Below are positions 7,191 through 15,858 of a DNA stretch of 33,201 nt, piece after piece. The notes beneath the pieces were generated by a model. That model was not told where the DNA came from. It ran no database searches and saw only the letters and a list, made by a program, of their open reading frames with translations. The stretch is from Candidatus Desulfaltia sp. (GTDB taxonomy: Bacteria; Desulfobacterota; Desulfobacteria; Desulfobacterales; ETH-SRB1), in the NCBI GenBank assembly GCA_030656555.1, contig JAUSPN010000068.1, forward strand, positions 1 to 33,201, written 5' to 3'. The position numbers and the translations under genes were made by a program. Position 1 is the first letter of the stretch. Each line of letters starts with the position of its first letter.

Positions 7191-7981
7191 GATAAATCCC
7201 TTATAACCTCTTTTATAATATTGGAATCGATAACTTTTTTCTTTGAACTAAACCCTATTAACAGGCTCATATCACAGACATTGTTGATCTTTCTCGGAAC
7301 CCCTTGCGAATAATCATATATTTGATCTACAGCCTGACGGGTGAATATACCTCTTGTCAAGCCGGCCTTTTTCAAGCGAAAATTGATATATTTTACTGTG
7401 CCTTCAAAGCTAAGGGGGTTTAAATGATACTTGATGGCAATCCTCTGATCAAGCTGTTCAATGCCTTTTACAATATCCCTCAACTCCGGCTGGCCAATAA
7501 GAATGAGCGTCAGCAGGAACCTATCGTTTAACTGAAAGTTTAAAAGCAGGCGTATCTCCTCAAAGGTCTGTTTGGAAATTAACTGCGCTTCATCTATTAT
7601 CAGCAGAGTTGTCTTATCCTGCTTCACATTCTCCAGCATTCTTTCATTCAAGACGTCCAGAAGATCAGCTTTTGAATTTGTATCGGGATTCAGGCCGAGC
7701 TGATAGAGTATCTCTTTTAAAAAATCTGAAGGCTCAAGCGTTGGATTGGTTATTAATCCTATATCATACTCATCATCCGGAAGCTGTTGGATAAAGACCT
7801 TGCTCAAAACAGTCTTTCCACAACCCACATCCCCGGTAAGAAGGGCAGCGCCTTTCTTTCTTTTTGCCGCATAGATAAGCCGGACCAGAGCCTCCTCGTG
7901 CTTCTCCGAGTAGTACATAAAATCCGGATCCGGAACATTCTCAAAGGGAAATCTTTTAAGACCCCAGTATTCTAAATACAT
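7187..7981 (-). CDS. ExeA-type AAA ATPase
   Basis: A 264-residue P-loop ATPase of the ExeA/GspA kind (AAA_22), which often accompanies secretion, exosortase or exopolysaccharide loci. The N-terminus MYLEYWGLKRFPFENVPDPDF is the family signature. Walker A GDVGCGKT is at about residues 50-57 and Walker B LLIIDEAQ at about 126-133, with a sensor-like LILIGQPELRD later. No transmembrane helix or peptidoglycan-binding domain follows, so only the ATPase core is present. It overlaps the phosphatase gene by 10 bases and the PqqD-like gene by 4, so translation is probably coupled. In this operon it could energise membrane delivery or release of the modified peptide. That job is inferred from context. 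Confidence 0.88.
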   Translation of the reverse strand: MYLEYWGLKRFPFENVPDPDFMYYSEKHEEALVRLIYAAKRKKGAALLTGDVGCGKTVLSKVFIQQLPDDEYDIGLITNPTLEPSDFLKEILYQLGLNPDTNSKADLLDVLNERMLENVKQDKTTLLIIDEAQLISKQTFEEIRLLLNFQLNDRFLLTLILIGQPELRDIVKGIEQLDQRIAIKYHLNPLSFEGTVKYINFRLKKAGLTRGIFTRQAVDQIYDYSQGVPRKINNVCDMSLLIGFSSKKKVIDSNIIKEVIRDLS

Positions 7982-8436
7982 TTTATCAATCCCTCAAGAG
8001 CAAGGTATATCTCGGCAAAGCAAAGCCTGTAATGATAACCGGATAGATTGTGTGGATCCCTTATCCCCTTCATGTCTGCAGTATTTAAATAAGAGGCGCC
8101 CTTTGAAAAAGGTTTTAAGAGAAAGACCTTTCCTTGTGTGTCAGGATAACTTTCAATGATAGAATCTTTATGATGTTGCTCCATAACAACAATCATATCT
8201 GCATCAGTGGCAATATCCTCGGTCAAAAGTTTCGAAAAATGGCCGTCGGCTTCAAAACCCATTTCTTTCAGAATCTTCACCGCAACAGGGTCGGCGGACT
8301 TCCCGTCCATATCAAAAATGGCGGCTGAGGAAACTTCGATGTCGCTTCTGTTATTTTCTTTTAGCGCCTTCTTGAACATCCGCTCTGCTGCAAAACTTCG
8401 AACTATATTAGCCATACAAACAAATATTATTTTCAT
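7972..8436 (-). CDS. Low-molecular-weight protein phosphatase family
   Basis: A 154-residue protein of the low-molecular-weight phosphotyrosine phosphatase / arsenate reductase fold. The catalytic loop is at the N-terminus, Cys7-Met-Ala-Asn-Ile-Val-Arg13-Ser, the C(X)5R-S arrangement, with Ala in place of the usual Gly. The general acid Asp-Pro is seen in IRDPHN near residue 126. Family members remove phosphate from Tyr or Arg residues, often opposite a kinase in exopolysaccharide control. It is the first gene of the minus-strand operon that ends with the Cys-rich peptide, and an AAAAGG site precedes the ATG. Pairing with the HPrK-like protein at 4546 as an opposing kinase and phosphatase is possible but is inference. 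Confidence 0.87.
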   Translation of the reverse strand: MKIIFVCMANIVRSFAAERMFKKALKENNRSDIEVSSAAIFDMDGKSADPVAVKILKEMGFEADGHFSKLLTEDIATDADMIVVMEQHHKDSIIESYPDTQGKVFLLKPFSKGASYLNTADMKGIRDPHNLSGYHYRLCFAEIYLALEGLIKCI

Positions 8437-8670
8437 TAAAACCTTTTTTCGACGGGATCAATAAGCGAGATCTTTGAAAAAACCATCGTTATTTGTCATT
8501 TTTAGATACCCATAATTTTCTTATATATCAACACAATAATATTGTTCAAGCTTTTTATATAAAAGAAAATCCACATCACCTGTGCTTAATACCCCTTGCT
8601 TAAGAGGTCGGTATTTGGTAAAAATAGTTTTTTCACTTTTTACCATACCATTGATGATTTACAACAGATT

Positions 8671-11076
8671 ATGACAAAACCTAAAAGCACCTCACAGATA
8701 TTAAAAAAACGTGCCAGACAAAACCAGGGAAGCTCTTTCTTAAAAATTGTCAAATTCCTTTTATGGTCGATACTTTTTCTTATAATATCCGGGGGGTTTT
8801 CAGCTGGCGGCGTTTATTTTTACCTGTGTAAAGATCTCCCTCAAATATCTTCACTGGCGGATTATAGCCCTCCAATAATTACAACTGTATTTTCCGATGA
8901 CAATAAAAAAATTGCCGAATTCTATAAAGAGCGCAGGATTGTAGTGCCTTTATCAGACATTCCGCAAGTGCTTATTGATGCCTTTATTGCCGCAGAGGAT
9001 TCAAGATTTTTAAAGCACAAAGGAATAGATTTTTTTAGCATTGTCAGAGCTTTTTTAAAAAATATCGAAGCAGGAACCATTGTCCAGGGCGGCAGTACTA
9101 TTACGCAACAGGTTACAAAGTCCTTTTTTTTAACACCTGAAAGAAGTTATACCCGGAAAATAAAAGAGGCTATTCTGGCATATAGAATCGACAAAACATT
9201 TAGTAAAGAAGAAATCCTTTTTTTGTATTTAAATCAAATATACTTGGGTCATGGAGCATATGGAGTAGAGGCGGCTTCCGAAAATTATTTCGAGAAACCT
9301 GTCAAAGAGCTTACCCTTACCGAATGCTCTGTTTTGGCTGGATTACCCCAGGCTCCCAGCCGATATTCCCCTTTCAGATATCCTGAAAAAGCAAAGCAGC
9401 GCCAGATATATGTATTAAATCGGATGGTTGCCGAAAACTATATAACCAATATTCAAGCCACAGAAGCCATGAATGCAAAGCTTGATATAAAGCCGAAGCG
9501 CAACTGGTTTATTCAAAAAGCTCCTTTTTATACAGAACACATAAGGCGTTACATTGAAAAAAAATATGGTCCTGATACCTTATACAGAGAGGGGTTAAAA
9601 ATTTATACTGCCGTCAATATTGAGATGCAAGAAACAGCCCGGGCAGAAATAGAAAAAGGCTTGATAGCTCTTGATAAACGCCAGGGTTACCGAGGGCCTT
9701 TAAAGCATATTGCTATCGAAGAAATTGAAGCCTTTTCACAAGAAATTCAAAATGAGCTGGATAAAGACGCTATTGCTGAAGGAAAAATCGTCACAGGCGT
9801 TGTAATCTCAATTGACAACATTAATAATACTGCAACTGTTCGCATGGGAAGTGCTCAAGGCATAATAAAAATTGCCGATATGCGCTGGGCAAGAAAACCA
9901 GACACCGAGGTCCCCTACTATGAATACAGGCTCGAACATCCAGGAGATGCCCTGAAAACAGGGGATATTATTCTGGTCAAAATTAAAGCTAAAGCAACGG
10001 ATTCAGATATATGGGGGCTTGCCCTTGAACAGAAACCAAATGCCCAGGCTGCATTGCTGTGTATTGAAAATGAAACAGGTCTTGTAAAGGCAATGATAGG
10101 GGGCCTGGATTTCCGGGGAAGCCAGTTCAACAGAGCCATTCAATCAAGGCGTCAGCCTGGTTCGGCTTTTAAACCGATAATATATGCGGCAGCGCTTGAT
10201 AAGGGATATACTCCTGCAAGCATGATAATCGATTCTCCCGTTGTTTTCCAGGATACGGAACGTGACTTCACCTGGAAACCTAAGAACTATGGAGAAAAAT
10301 TTTATGGCCCCACACTTTTACGAGATGCTCTTGCGAAATCGCGCAATGTTGTAACTATTAAGATTCTAAGAGATATTGGCATTGACTATGCCATAGATTA
10401 CGCTAAAAAGCTTGGCATTATCTCTAACTTAAACAGAGACCTTTCATTAGCCCTTGGTTCTTCAGGAGTATCTTTGCTCGAAATGGTCAAAGCATATTCG
10501 GTTTTTGCCAATCTCGGTTACCTTGTGGAACCTGTCTTTATCACGAAAATTGTTGACAGGAATGGAAATGTTATAGAACAAACAAAAGCTGAAAAGAAAA
10601 AGGTAATAGAAGAAAGCACGGCCTATATCATGACAAACCTTCTCGAAAGTGTGGTCAAACATGGAACCGGCCGCAGGGTTCGGACGTTAAATCGGCCTGC
10701 TGCAGGCAAAACAGGCACAACTAATAATCTGCATGATGCCTGGTTTGTCGGTTATACTCCATCTTATATTACTGGAACATGGGTGGGATTTGATGATGAA
10801 AATTGCCTTGGAAAGGCGGAAACAGGCTCCAGAACGGCTAGCCCTATATGGCTTGGTTTTATGAAAGAAATTCTTAAAGATAAACCTGTCATGATTTTTA
10901 ATGTGCCGGAAGGGGTTGTTTTCTCAAAAATCGATGCTGAAACAGGTCTACTGCCTGCTGTTGAATCTAAAAAGACAGTTTTTGAATGTTTCAAAGAAGG
11001 AACTGTCCCAACAGAATATACAAAAAAATCGGATTCTATAACAGAGCCGGAACAGTTTTATAAATCAGACATGTAA
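8671..11076 (+). CDS. mrcA: Penicillin-binding protein 1A
   Basis: A bifunctional class A penicillin-binding protein that polymerises and crosslinks peptidoglycan on the outer face of the inner membrane. One membrane segment follows a basic N-terminus (LLWSILFLIISGGFSAGGVYFY). The glycosyltransferase 51 motifs EDSRFLKHKGID and QGGSTITQQ come next. A middle beta-rich insertion is followed by the transpeptidase motifs SAFK (catalytic Ser), SRN and KTGTT. The frame is open from a TTG at 8596 (826 residues). The ATG at 8671 gives 801 residues and a more usual N-terminus, and neither has a strong ribosome site. The gene stands alone on plus. It converges with livF after 20 bases and is divergent from the peptide operon. 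Confidence 0.95.
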   Translation: MTKPKSTSQILKKRARQNQGSSFLKIVKFLLWSILFLIISGGFSAGGVYFYLCKDLPQISSLADYSPPIITTVFSDDNKKIAEFYKERRIVVPLSDIPQVLIDAFIAAEDSRFLKHKGIDFFSIVRAFLKNIEAGTIVQGGSTITQQVTKSFFLTPERSYTRKIKEAILAYRIDKTFSKEEILFLYLNQIYLGHGAYGVEAASENYFEKPVKELTLTECSVLAGLPQAPSRYSPFRYPEKAKQRQIYVLNRMVAENYITNIQATEAMNAKLDIKPKRNWFIQKAPFYTEHIRRYIEKKYGPDTLYREGLKIYTAVNIEMQETARAEIEKGLIALDKRQGYRGPLKHIAIEEIEAFSQEIQNELDKDAIAEGKIVTGVVISIDNINNTATVRMGSAQGIIKIADMRWARKPDTEVPYYEYRLEHPGDALKTGDIILVKIKAKATDSDIWGLALEQKPNAQAALLCIENETGLVKAMIGGLDFRGSQFNRAIQSRRQPGSAFKPIIYAAALDKGYTPASMIIDSPVVFQDTERDFTWKPKNYGEKFYGPTLLRDALAKSRNVVTIKILRDIGIDYAIDYAKKLGIISNLNRDLSLALGSSGVSLLEMVKAYSVFANLGYLVEPVFITKIVDRNGNVIEQTKAEKKKVIEESTAYIMTNLLESVVKHGTGRRVRTLNRPAAGKTGTTNNLHDAWFVGYTPSYITGTWVGFDDENCLGKAETGSRTASPIWLGFMKEILKDKPVMIFNVPEGVVFSKIDAETGLLPAVESKKTVFECFKEGTVPTEYTKKSDSITEPEQFYKSDM

Positions 11077-11096
11077 TTTAATCACTCGACCAATTA

Positions 11097-11801
11097 TTAA
11101 ATTCCTAAAAAAGCCTCCTTAACCTTTTTGTTTTCCAGAAGTTCTTTGCCTGTTCCATTCAGAATGATACGTCCATTTTCCATAACATAGGCTCTGTCGC
11201 ACATGGCCAGAGTCTTAGTTACATTCTGTTCAACGAGTAAAATTGTAACCCCTTCCGATTTAATCTTTTTAATCATCTCAAAAATTTCCTGTACCAGGAG
11301 GGGAGCCAAACCTAAAGATGGTTCGTCAAACATCATTATCTTTGGCAATGACATAAGGCCTCTTCCAATGGCAGCCATTTGCTGTTCACCGCCTGAAAGG
11401 GTTCCTGCCATTTGTTTTCTTCTCTCTTTCAACTTCGGAAAAAGTTCAAAAACATAGTCCATAGTCTCAAAGCGTTTTACTTTTGACTCACCACGAAGGA
11501 AACCCATGATGAGGTTTTCCTCTACACTCATTCCGGTAAACAGACGCCTGCTTTCTGGAACATGGACGATGCCATGTTCTATAATTTTATTGGGCGGCAA
11601 ATGATCCAGACGCACACCATTAAATTCGATACTTCCTTTTGTTGGTGTAAGTAATGAAGAAATGGCCTTGATAGTTGTTGATTTTCCAGCGCCATTGGAG
11701 CCGATTAATACCACTATCTCTTTTTCTTTAACACTGAATGAGACATCCCACAGGACCTGTAAGTCTCCATAGAATATATCAATTCCGTTAATGTTAAGCA
11801 T
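11097..11801 (-). CDS. livF: Branched-chain amino acid/amide ABC transporter ATPase LivF
   Basis: This ATPase powers high-affinity uptake with LivG, LivM and LivH. Walker A GSNGAGKST, the signature LSGGEQQ and Walker B IMMFDEPS are all present, and the length (234 residues) is normal for LivF. Two ATGs are available, at 11805-11807 and 11799-11801. The second is preferred because GGAG lies 6 bases before it. It overlaps the end of livG by 8 bases, which suggests coupled translation. It is the last gene of the liv operon. Confidence 0.95.
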   Translation of the reverse strand: MLNINGIDIFYGDLQVLWDVSFSVKEKEIVVLIGSNGAGKSTTIKAISSLLTPTKGSIEFNGVRLDHLPPNKIIEHGIVHVPESRRLFTGMSVEENLIMGFLRGESKVKRFETMDYVFELFPKLKERRKQMAGTLSGGEQQMAAIGRGLMSLPKIMMFDEPSLGLAPLLVQEIFEMIKKIKSEGVTILLVEQNVTKTLAMCDRAYVMENGRIILNGTGKELLENKKVKEAFLGI

Positions 11802-12513
11802 AATCATCTCCTAAATAAGCTTCTATAACCGCCGGATTAGCGGCAACCTCGCGGGGAGTACCTTCTGCGATAGTTTCTCCAAAATTTATCGCATGAATTC
11901 TATCCGATATAGACATGATGACCTTCATAATGTGTTCTATAATTAAAATGGTGATGCCGCTATCCTTTATTTTTATAATAAGATCAATAGCCTCATCTAA
12001 TTCAGTAGGGTTAAGACCTGCTGCTGTTTCGTCAAGAAGCAAAAGCTCTGGTTTTGTTGCAAGAGTACGGGCGATCTCGAGCCGTTTCCTTCCTCCGATT
12101 GGAAGACTTTTTGCCAATTTGTCTTTTTCGCTTGTAAGATTGCAGAATTCCAGCACCTTATGTGCCTCTTCCTTGGCATCTTTTATTTTTTTAATCCGGC
12201 AAAAGGCAGCTGCTGTTACATTTTCCAGAACCGTCATTCGAGCAAGCGGCTTTACGATCTGAAAAGTACGCGCGATACCAAGGTGACAAATCTTATAAGT
12301 CTTCAACCCTTTTATGCTTTTTCCTTTAAAAAGAATATCTCCGGACGTAATAGGGTAATAACTGTTCATACAATTAAAAATCGTGGTTTTCCCTGCCCCG
12401 TTTGGTCCGATTAGACCAAAAATTTCACCTTTTTTAACATGAAGTGTAATATCATTTACCGCCCTGAGTCCTCCAAAATCTTTAACGAGGTTTTTCAGTT
12501 CAAGGAGTGCCAT
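11794..12513 (-). CDS. livG: Branched-chain amino acid/amide ABC transporter ATPase LivG
   Basis: The second ATPase of the transporter, at about 240 residues. It begins MALLELKNLVKDFGGLRAV and has Walker A GPNGAGKTT, the family's long insertion after it, a signature region reading LPIGGRKRLEIAR, and Walker B LLLLDETAAGL. The reading frame is open further upstream to 12684, but that extension overlaps livM and is not conserved in character. The ATG at 12511-12513 has an AAGGAG site and the usual LivG N-terminus, so it is chosen. The C-terminal EAYLGDDYA is typical of the family. It lies 22 bases after livM. Confidence 0.95.
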   Translation of the reverse strand: MALLELKNLVKDFGGLRAVNDITLHVKKGEIFGLIGPNGAGKTTIFNCMNSYYPITSGDILFKGKSIKGLKTYKICHLGIARTFQIVKPLARMTVLENVTAAAFCRIKKIKDAKEEAHKVLEFCNLTSEKDKLAKSLPIGGRKRLEIARTLATKPELLLLDETAAGLNPTELDEAIDLIIKIKDSGITILIIEHIMKVIMSISDRIHAINFGETIAEGTPREVAANPAVIEAYLGDDYA

Positions 12514-12535
12514 TAATTTCTCCTTTTGATTTTTT

Positions 12536-13498
12536 TCAGGTAGTTTCCCTGGTTTTAAAAAATATTTTTTTAATTTTTTCCCAATCGCCGACAATGCCGT
12601 TAGCAAAAAACATAATAACAAAGATGACCAACAGCCCAAAAACCAGGGCGTGCCCCTGGCTGACCCATTTTGGCGCCAGGCCAAAAAAAGCGCTTCTGAA
12701 TGTCTCCTGAAGTCCTACCATAACAAAAGCCCCTACAGCAGGCCCCCAGATGGTGGCAACACCACCGACAATGCCAACTAAAATAGCCATAATCGATACA
12801 AAATGGAGGGAAAACACGACCTCAGGATCAATAAAGCCCATATAGTTCATGTAAAATGCGCCAGCCATACCGGTAAAGAAAGAGCTGATTAAAAGAGAGA
12901 TGTTTTTGTAAAGAACAATATTAATACCTAATGAAGCTGCAGCATCCTGATCCTCCCTGATAGACACAAAATAATAACCCCATTTGGTTTTCATAGTTAA
13001 ATGAACAACATAGATACACGAGGCGGCGAGAGCCAGGCCAATGTAGTAATATGGAAGCTTGCTTCTGAATGTCTGCATAATAAGGATTCCAACCATGCCT
13101 TCGGTCAAAGCTTCCCAGTTGGTGGCGATTAGTCTGAAAATTTCACCGCCCGCAAGTGTAGCAAGGGCAAAATAGGGGCCCCGCAGCCTGAAACAGACCC
13201 AGCCCACAAAAAGCCCGATCAACATAGCTGTAATGCCGCCAAACATCATGCCCCACCATGCAGATATCCCTAATTTCATGGCCAATATCCCTGCGGTATA
13301 TGCGCCGATGCCGAAAAATATGGCATGTCCAAATGATACCTGACCTGTATATCCTGCCAGAAGATTCCATGAAGATCCGATTATAACCCAGATAAAGGCA
13401 ATAATGATAAGATGCTGATAGTAGTCTGAATGAACAACTAAAGGAAAAACCAGTAAAATAATCCCTAAAACCACCAAGATACCATTCTTTTTATTCAT
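12536..13498 (-). CDS. livM: Branched-chain amino acid/amide ABC transporter permease LivM
   Basis: A 320-residue integral membrane permease with about eight to ten hydrophobic segments. The family word SFGHAIFFGIGAYTAG lies near residue 55, and the cytoplasmic EAA-like loop (SIREDQDAAASLGIN) near residue 180 should contact the ATPases. It lies between livH and livG in an uninterrupted minus-strand operon. The start ATG at 13496-13498 is 13 bases after the livH stop. Nothing in it is unusual for the family. Confidence 0.95.
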   Translation of the reverse strand: MNKKNGILVVLGIILLVFPLVVHSDYYQHLIIIAFIWVIIGSSWNLLAGYTGQVSFGHAIFFGIGAYTAGILAMKLGISAWWGMMFGGITAMLIGLFVGWVCFRLRGPYFALATLAGGEIFRLIATNWEALTEGMVGILIMQTFRSKLPYYYIGLALAASCIYVVHLTMKTKWGYYFVSIREDQDAAASLGINIVLYKNISLLISSFFTGMAGAFYMNYMGFIDPEVVFSLHFVSIMAILVGIVGGVATIWGPAVGAFVMVGLQETFRSAFFGLAPKWVSQGHALVFGLLVIFVIMFFANGIVGDWEKIKKIFFKTRETT

Positions 13499-13511
13499 AA
13501 TTTCCCCTACT

Positions 13512-14387
13512 CTATATTTTGGTAAGGCGTTTCAGGCCGCCCGGCAGAAAGATCAGAACCAGTACGAACATAACAAATCCAACCATTTCCTTATAGCCCA
13601 TGCCAATATAGGTAGCACCAAGGGATTCTGCAAGCCCTAAGACAATTCCTCCAAATATTGCTCCCACAGTACTTCCAAGACCTCCCAGAATGGTTATTAC
13701 AAATGCCTTTAACGTAAAGGGCCCGCCAATATCAGGAAAGAGATAGTAAATCGGTATTAATAAACTTCCTGCCGCGGCAACCAGCGCGGAACCCAATCCA
13801 AATGTAATAATTGTAATGCGGCTGCTGTTTACACCCATCAATGTTGCTGCATCCTTATCCTGAGCTGTCGCCCTGATCGAACGGCCGATATCGGTTTTAA
13901 GCAGAAACCAGAACAACGCCGCTGTGAAGATAAGCGCGATAACAAAAGCAATGCACATGGGGACATTAAACGAGACTTTACCCAAAAAAAATGCTGAGGA
14001 ACTATATGATGTCTTAACTGTTTTGTAATCGGATGAAAAAATAAACCTGGCAATTTCAGCCAAAACCATACCAATTCCAACTGTCATCAAAACCTGATTT
14101 TCAGGAAGAATTGAGTCTATTTTCATTAACGGATTCAGCAGATACTTTTGGAGAAATGCGCCTAAAAGAAACAATGCCGGCATGGTCACGAGAAGGGATA
14201 AATATGGATCAATATGCAGGTAATGAGACATGACAAAGGTAATATACATGGCAACCATCATTAGTTGACCATGAGCCAGGTTTATTATCCCCATCACGCC
14301 CATAATCAGAGTCATACCGATTCCTATAAGCGCATAAAGACCACCTATGAGTATTCCAGCAATAATCGTCTGGAGAAAAACATCCAT
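13512..14387 (-). CDS. livH: Branched-chain amino acid/amide ABC transporter permease LivH
   Basis: A 291-residue integral membrane permease, the usual partner of LivM. It begins [30 protein letters not shown] and carries the family words INLAHG and [16 protein letters not shown], the second being the ATPase-contact loop. The closing segment ([13 protein letters not shown]) is typical. A GGAACG sequence precedes the ATG. A stem-loop in the 123-base gap after livK may reduce expression of the permeases relative to the binding protein. Confidence 0.95.
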   Translation of the reverse strand: MDVFLQTIIAGILIGGLYALIGIGMTLIMGVMGIINLAHGQLMMVAMYITFVMSHYLHIDPYLSLLVTMPALFLLGAFLQKYLLNPLMKIDSILPENQVLMTVGIGMVLAEIARFIFSSDYKTVKTSYSSSAFFLGKVSFNVPMCIAFVIALIFTAALFWFLLKTDIGRSIRATAQDKDAATLMGVNSSRITIITFGLGSALVAAAGSLLIPIYYLFPDIGGPFTLKAFVITILGGLGSTVGAIFGGIVLGLAESLGATYIGMGYKEMVGFVMFVLVLIFLPGGLKRLTKI

Positions 14388-14412
14388 TTGACGTTCCTTT
14401 CATTAAAGCCGG

Positions 14413-14451
14413 GGTAAACCGCCACCAGGCCAATTATGATGACGGTTCACC
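14413..14451. promoter_or_regulatory. Stem-loop between livK and livH
   Basis: GGTAAACCG at 14413-14421 pairs with CGGTTCACC at 14443-14451 over nine positions, one as a wobble pair in one orientation, with a 21-base loop. No run of U follows, so a full terminator is unlikely. Its place between a binding-protein gene and its permease genes suggests an mRNA-stabilising or partly attenuating element. Confidence 0.45.
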
Positions 14452-14510
14452 GCTTTTGTTCATTTAAATTAATTCTTAGCCACAGACATACCCAAGTACT
14501 ATCATCTAAA

Positions 14511-15716
14511 TTAGTAGCCCCATATCTTCAGCCAGTCGACAGGATATACAAACTGTTTGGTTGCACCTTCCTTAGGCCAAACCAGTTCAAGATTTCCATC
14601 GATCCACTGGACCACATATGTTGCCACCTTATTCTGGTTTTTCATGTTTTCCCATGTGGTAAACTTGACCGGCCCGAAAACAGTCATCATATCAGTCGCA
14701 TCAAGAGCCGCTTTTACATCAGTGTTTTTAAAAGACTTCGCTCTTTTCAGGACATCAGCAATGACATAAGCTGCTGCATAGGCCTCTGCGCCATGATACT
14801 CAGTCGGCTTATTATATTTTTTAACAAATTTGTTGTAATAATCCATAGCGCCCGGAAAGGGCAGTACCTGATGCCACAGAGTAGCGGAAATAACATTGTT
14901 AGAAGCAACACCGGCATTGTCTTTGAATTCGGGCAGTGTAAAACCAGCCGCACCTCCGATAAACATCTTAGGCGTCAATTTTAATTCTTTTGACTGCTTC
15001 ATAAGCAAAGAGGCATCCATGATATATGATATCATATATACAACATCCGGATTGTGTTGTTTAACCTGAATTAATACCGGTTTAAAATCAATTCCCCCGT
15101 GCTCATATCCTTCTTTTAATACTATCTCATAACCAAGCTTTTTACATGTAGCCTCAAATTCTGTGGCTCCTTTTGTCCCGAATAAGGAATTTTCATAAAG
15201 AATGGCCACTTTCTTTGGTTTTATTACCTGGGTCAGTAATGATTCCACAGCGCCTGCGTATTTGCTTACAGGAGGATTTATGCGATAAATCCAATCCCAC
15301 CCGGAACTCGTAATGTTATCTGCCGAACCTGTGTTCACCAGAAAAGGCATTTGGTTTTGCTGGCAGACACCGGCTGCGGCATAGGTTACTGAACTGCTGT
15401 ATCCGCCGCCTATCATTACGACCTTATCCTTTGTGATAAGCTTTTCAACAACAGATCGGCCAACATCCGGCCTGCCGGTTGTATCCTCTATAAGTAAATC
15501 CAGTTTCTTACCGTTAATACCCCCTGCTGCATTGATTTCCTCCAGAGCCATGTCAAAAGACTGTTTTTCAATTTCTCCAAATTTTGCAAGAGAACCAGTC
15601 AGGGGAAGAACTATACCCACTTTTACTGTATCGACAGCCATAGATTGGGATGCTCCAAAAGTAAATACTAAAACTACTGCTAAAATCAATCCTGCTAATA
15701 CCTTTCTTTTTTTCAT
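14511..15716 (-). CDS. livK: Periplasmic amino acid/amide-binding protein LivK
   Basis: A 401-residue type-I periplasmic binding protein that delivers ligand to the LivHMGF complex. A signal peptide is clear (basic start, hydrophobic core, cleavage near SMA-VDTV at about residue 27). The mature part opens with VKVGIVLPLTGSLAKFG and has the family stretch FDMALEEINAAGGINGKKLDLLIEDT. The ligand is not decided by the sequence and could be branched-chain amino acids, urea or short amides. A strong AGGAGGT site precedes the ATG. It is the first and presumably most expressed gene of the liv operon, with a candidate promoter at 15791-15818. Confidence 0.93.
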   Translation of the reverse strand: MKKRKVLAGLILAVVLVFTFGASQSMAVDTVKVGIVLPLTGSLAKFGEIEKQSFDMALEEINAAGGINGKKLDLLIEDTTGRPDVGRSVVEKLITKDKVVMIGGGYSSSVTYAAAGVCQQNQMPFLVNTGSADNITSSGWDWIYRINPPVSKYAGAVESLLTQVIKPKKVAILYENSLFGTKGATEFEATCKKLGYEIVLKEGYEHGGIDFKPVLIQVKQHNPDVVYMISYIMDASLLMKQSKELKLTPKMFIGGAAGFTLPEFKDNAGVASNNVISATLWHQVLPFPGAMDYYNKFVKKYNKPTEYHGAEAYAAAYVIADVLKRAKSFKNTDVKAALDATDMMTVFGPVKFTTWENMKNQNKVATYVVQWIDGNLELVWPKEGATKQFVYPVDWLKIWGY

Positions 15717-15790
15717 TATGACCTCCTACATTTACGATTAGTAATACCAGAAAATTACAAGTTATTTCGATTGCAGCGCCGAAGATCGGC

Positions 15791-15818
15791 ATAATATAGC
15801 TTTTTACGAATTCATCAA
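15791..15818 (-). promoter_or_regulatory. livK: Candidate sigma-70 promoter of the liv operon
   Basis: Read on the minus strand, TTGATG (15813-15818) is followed after 16 bases by TATTAT (15791-15796), about 75 bases before the livK start. The -35 box lies within the loop and arm of a perfect inverted repeat at 15803-15836, so an operator function is possible. Confidence 0.4.
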
Positions 15819-15857
15819 ATCTTATGAATTCGTAAATTAACAGGCATGTAAAAAGCT
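15798..15857. repeat. Nested inverted repeats upstream of livK
   Basis: TTTACGAATTCAT at 15803-15815 and ATGAATTCGTAAA at 15824-15836 form a perfect 13-base inverted repeat with an 8-base loop. A second pair, AGCTTTTTAC at 15798-15807 and GTAAAAAGCT at 15848-15857, is also perfect and shares bases with the first, so the two structures exclude each other. The island lies between the livK start and the end of the Elp3-like gene and could act as operator, terminator or mobile repeat. Confidence 0.7.
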
Positions 15858-15858
15858 G

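Noticed and set aside
8596-8670. TTG start for PBP1A giving 25 more residues
   Set aside because: There is no ribosome site, and the extra residues are not typical of the family. The ATG at 8671 is preferred, though also weakly supported.
11794-12684. Long form of LivG starting at 12684
   Set aside because: The extra 57 residues overlap livM and are not LivG-like. The ATG at 12513 has a ribosome site and the standard N-terminus.
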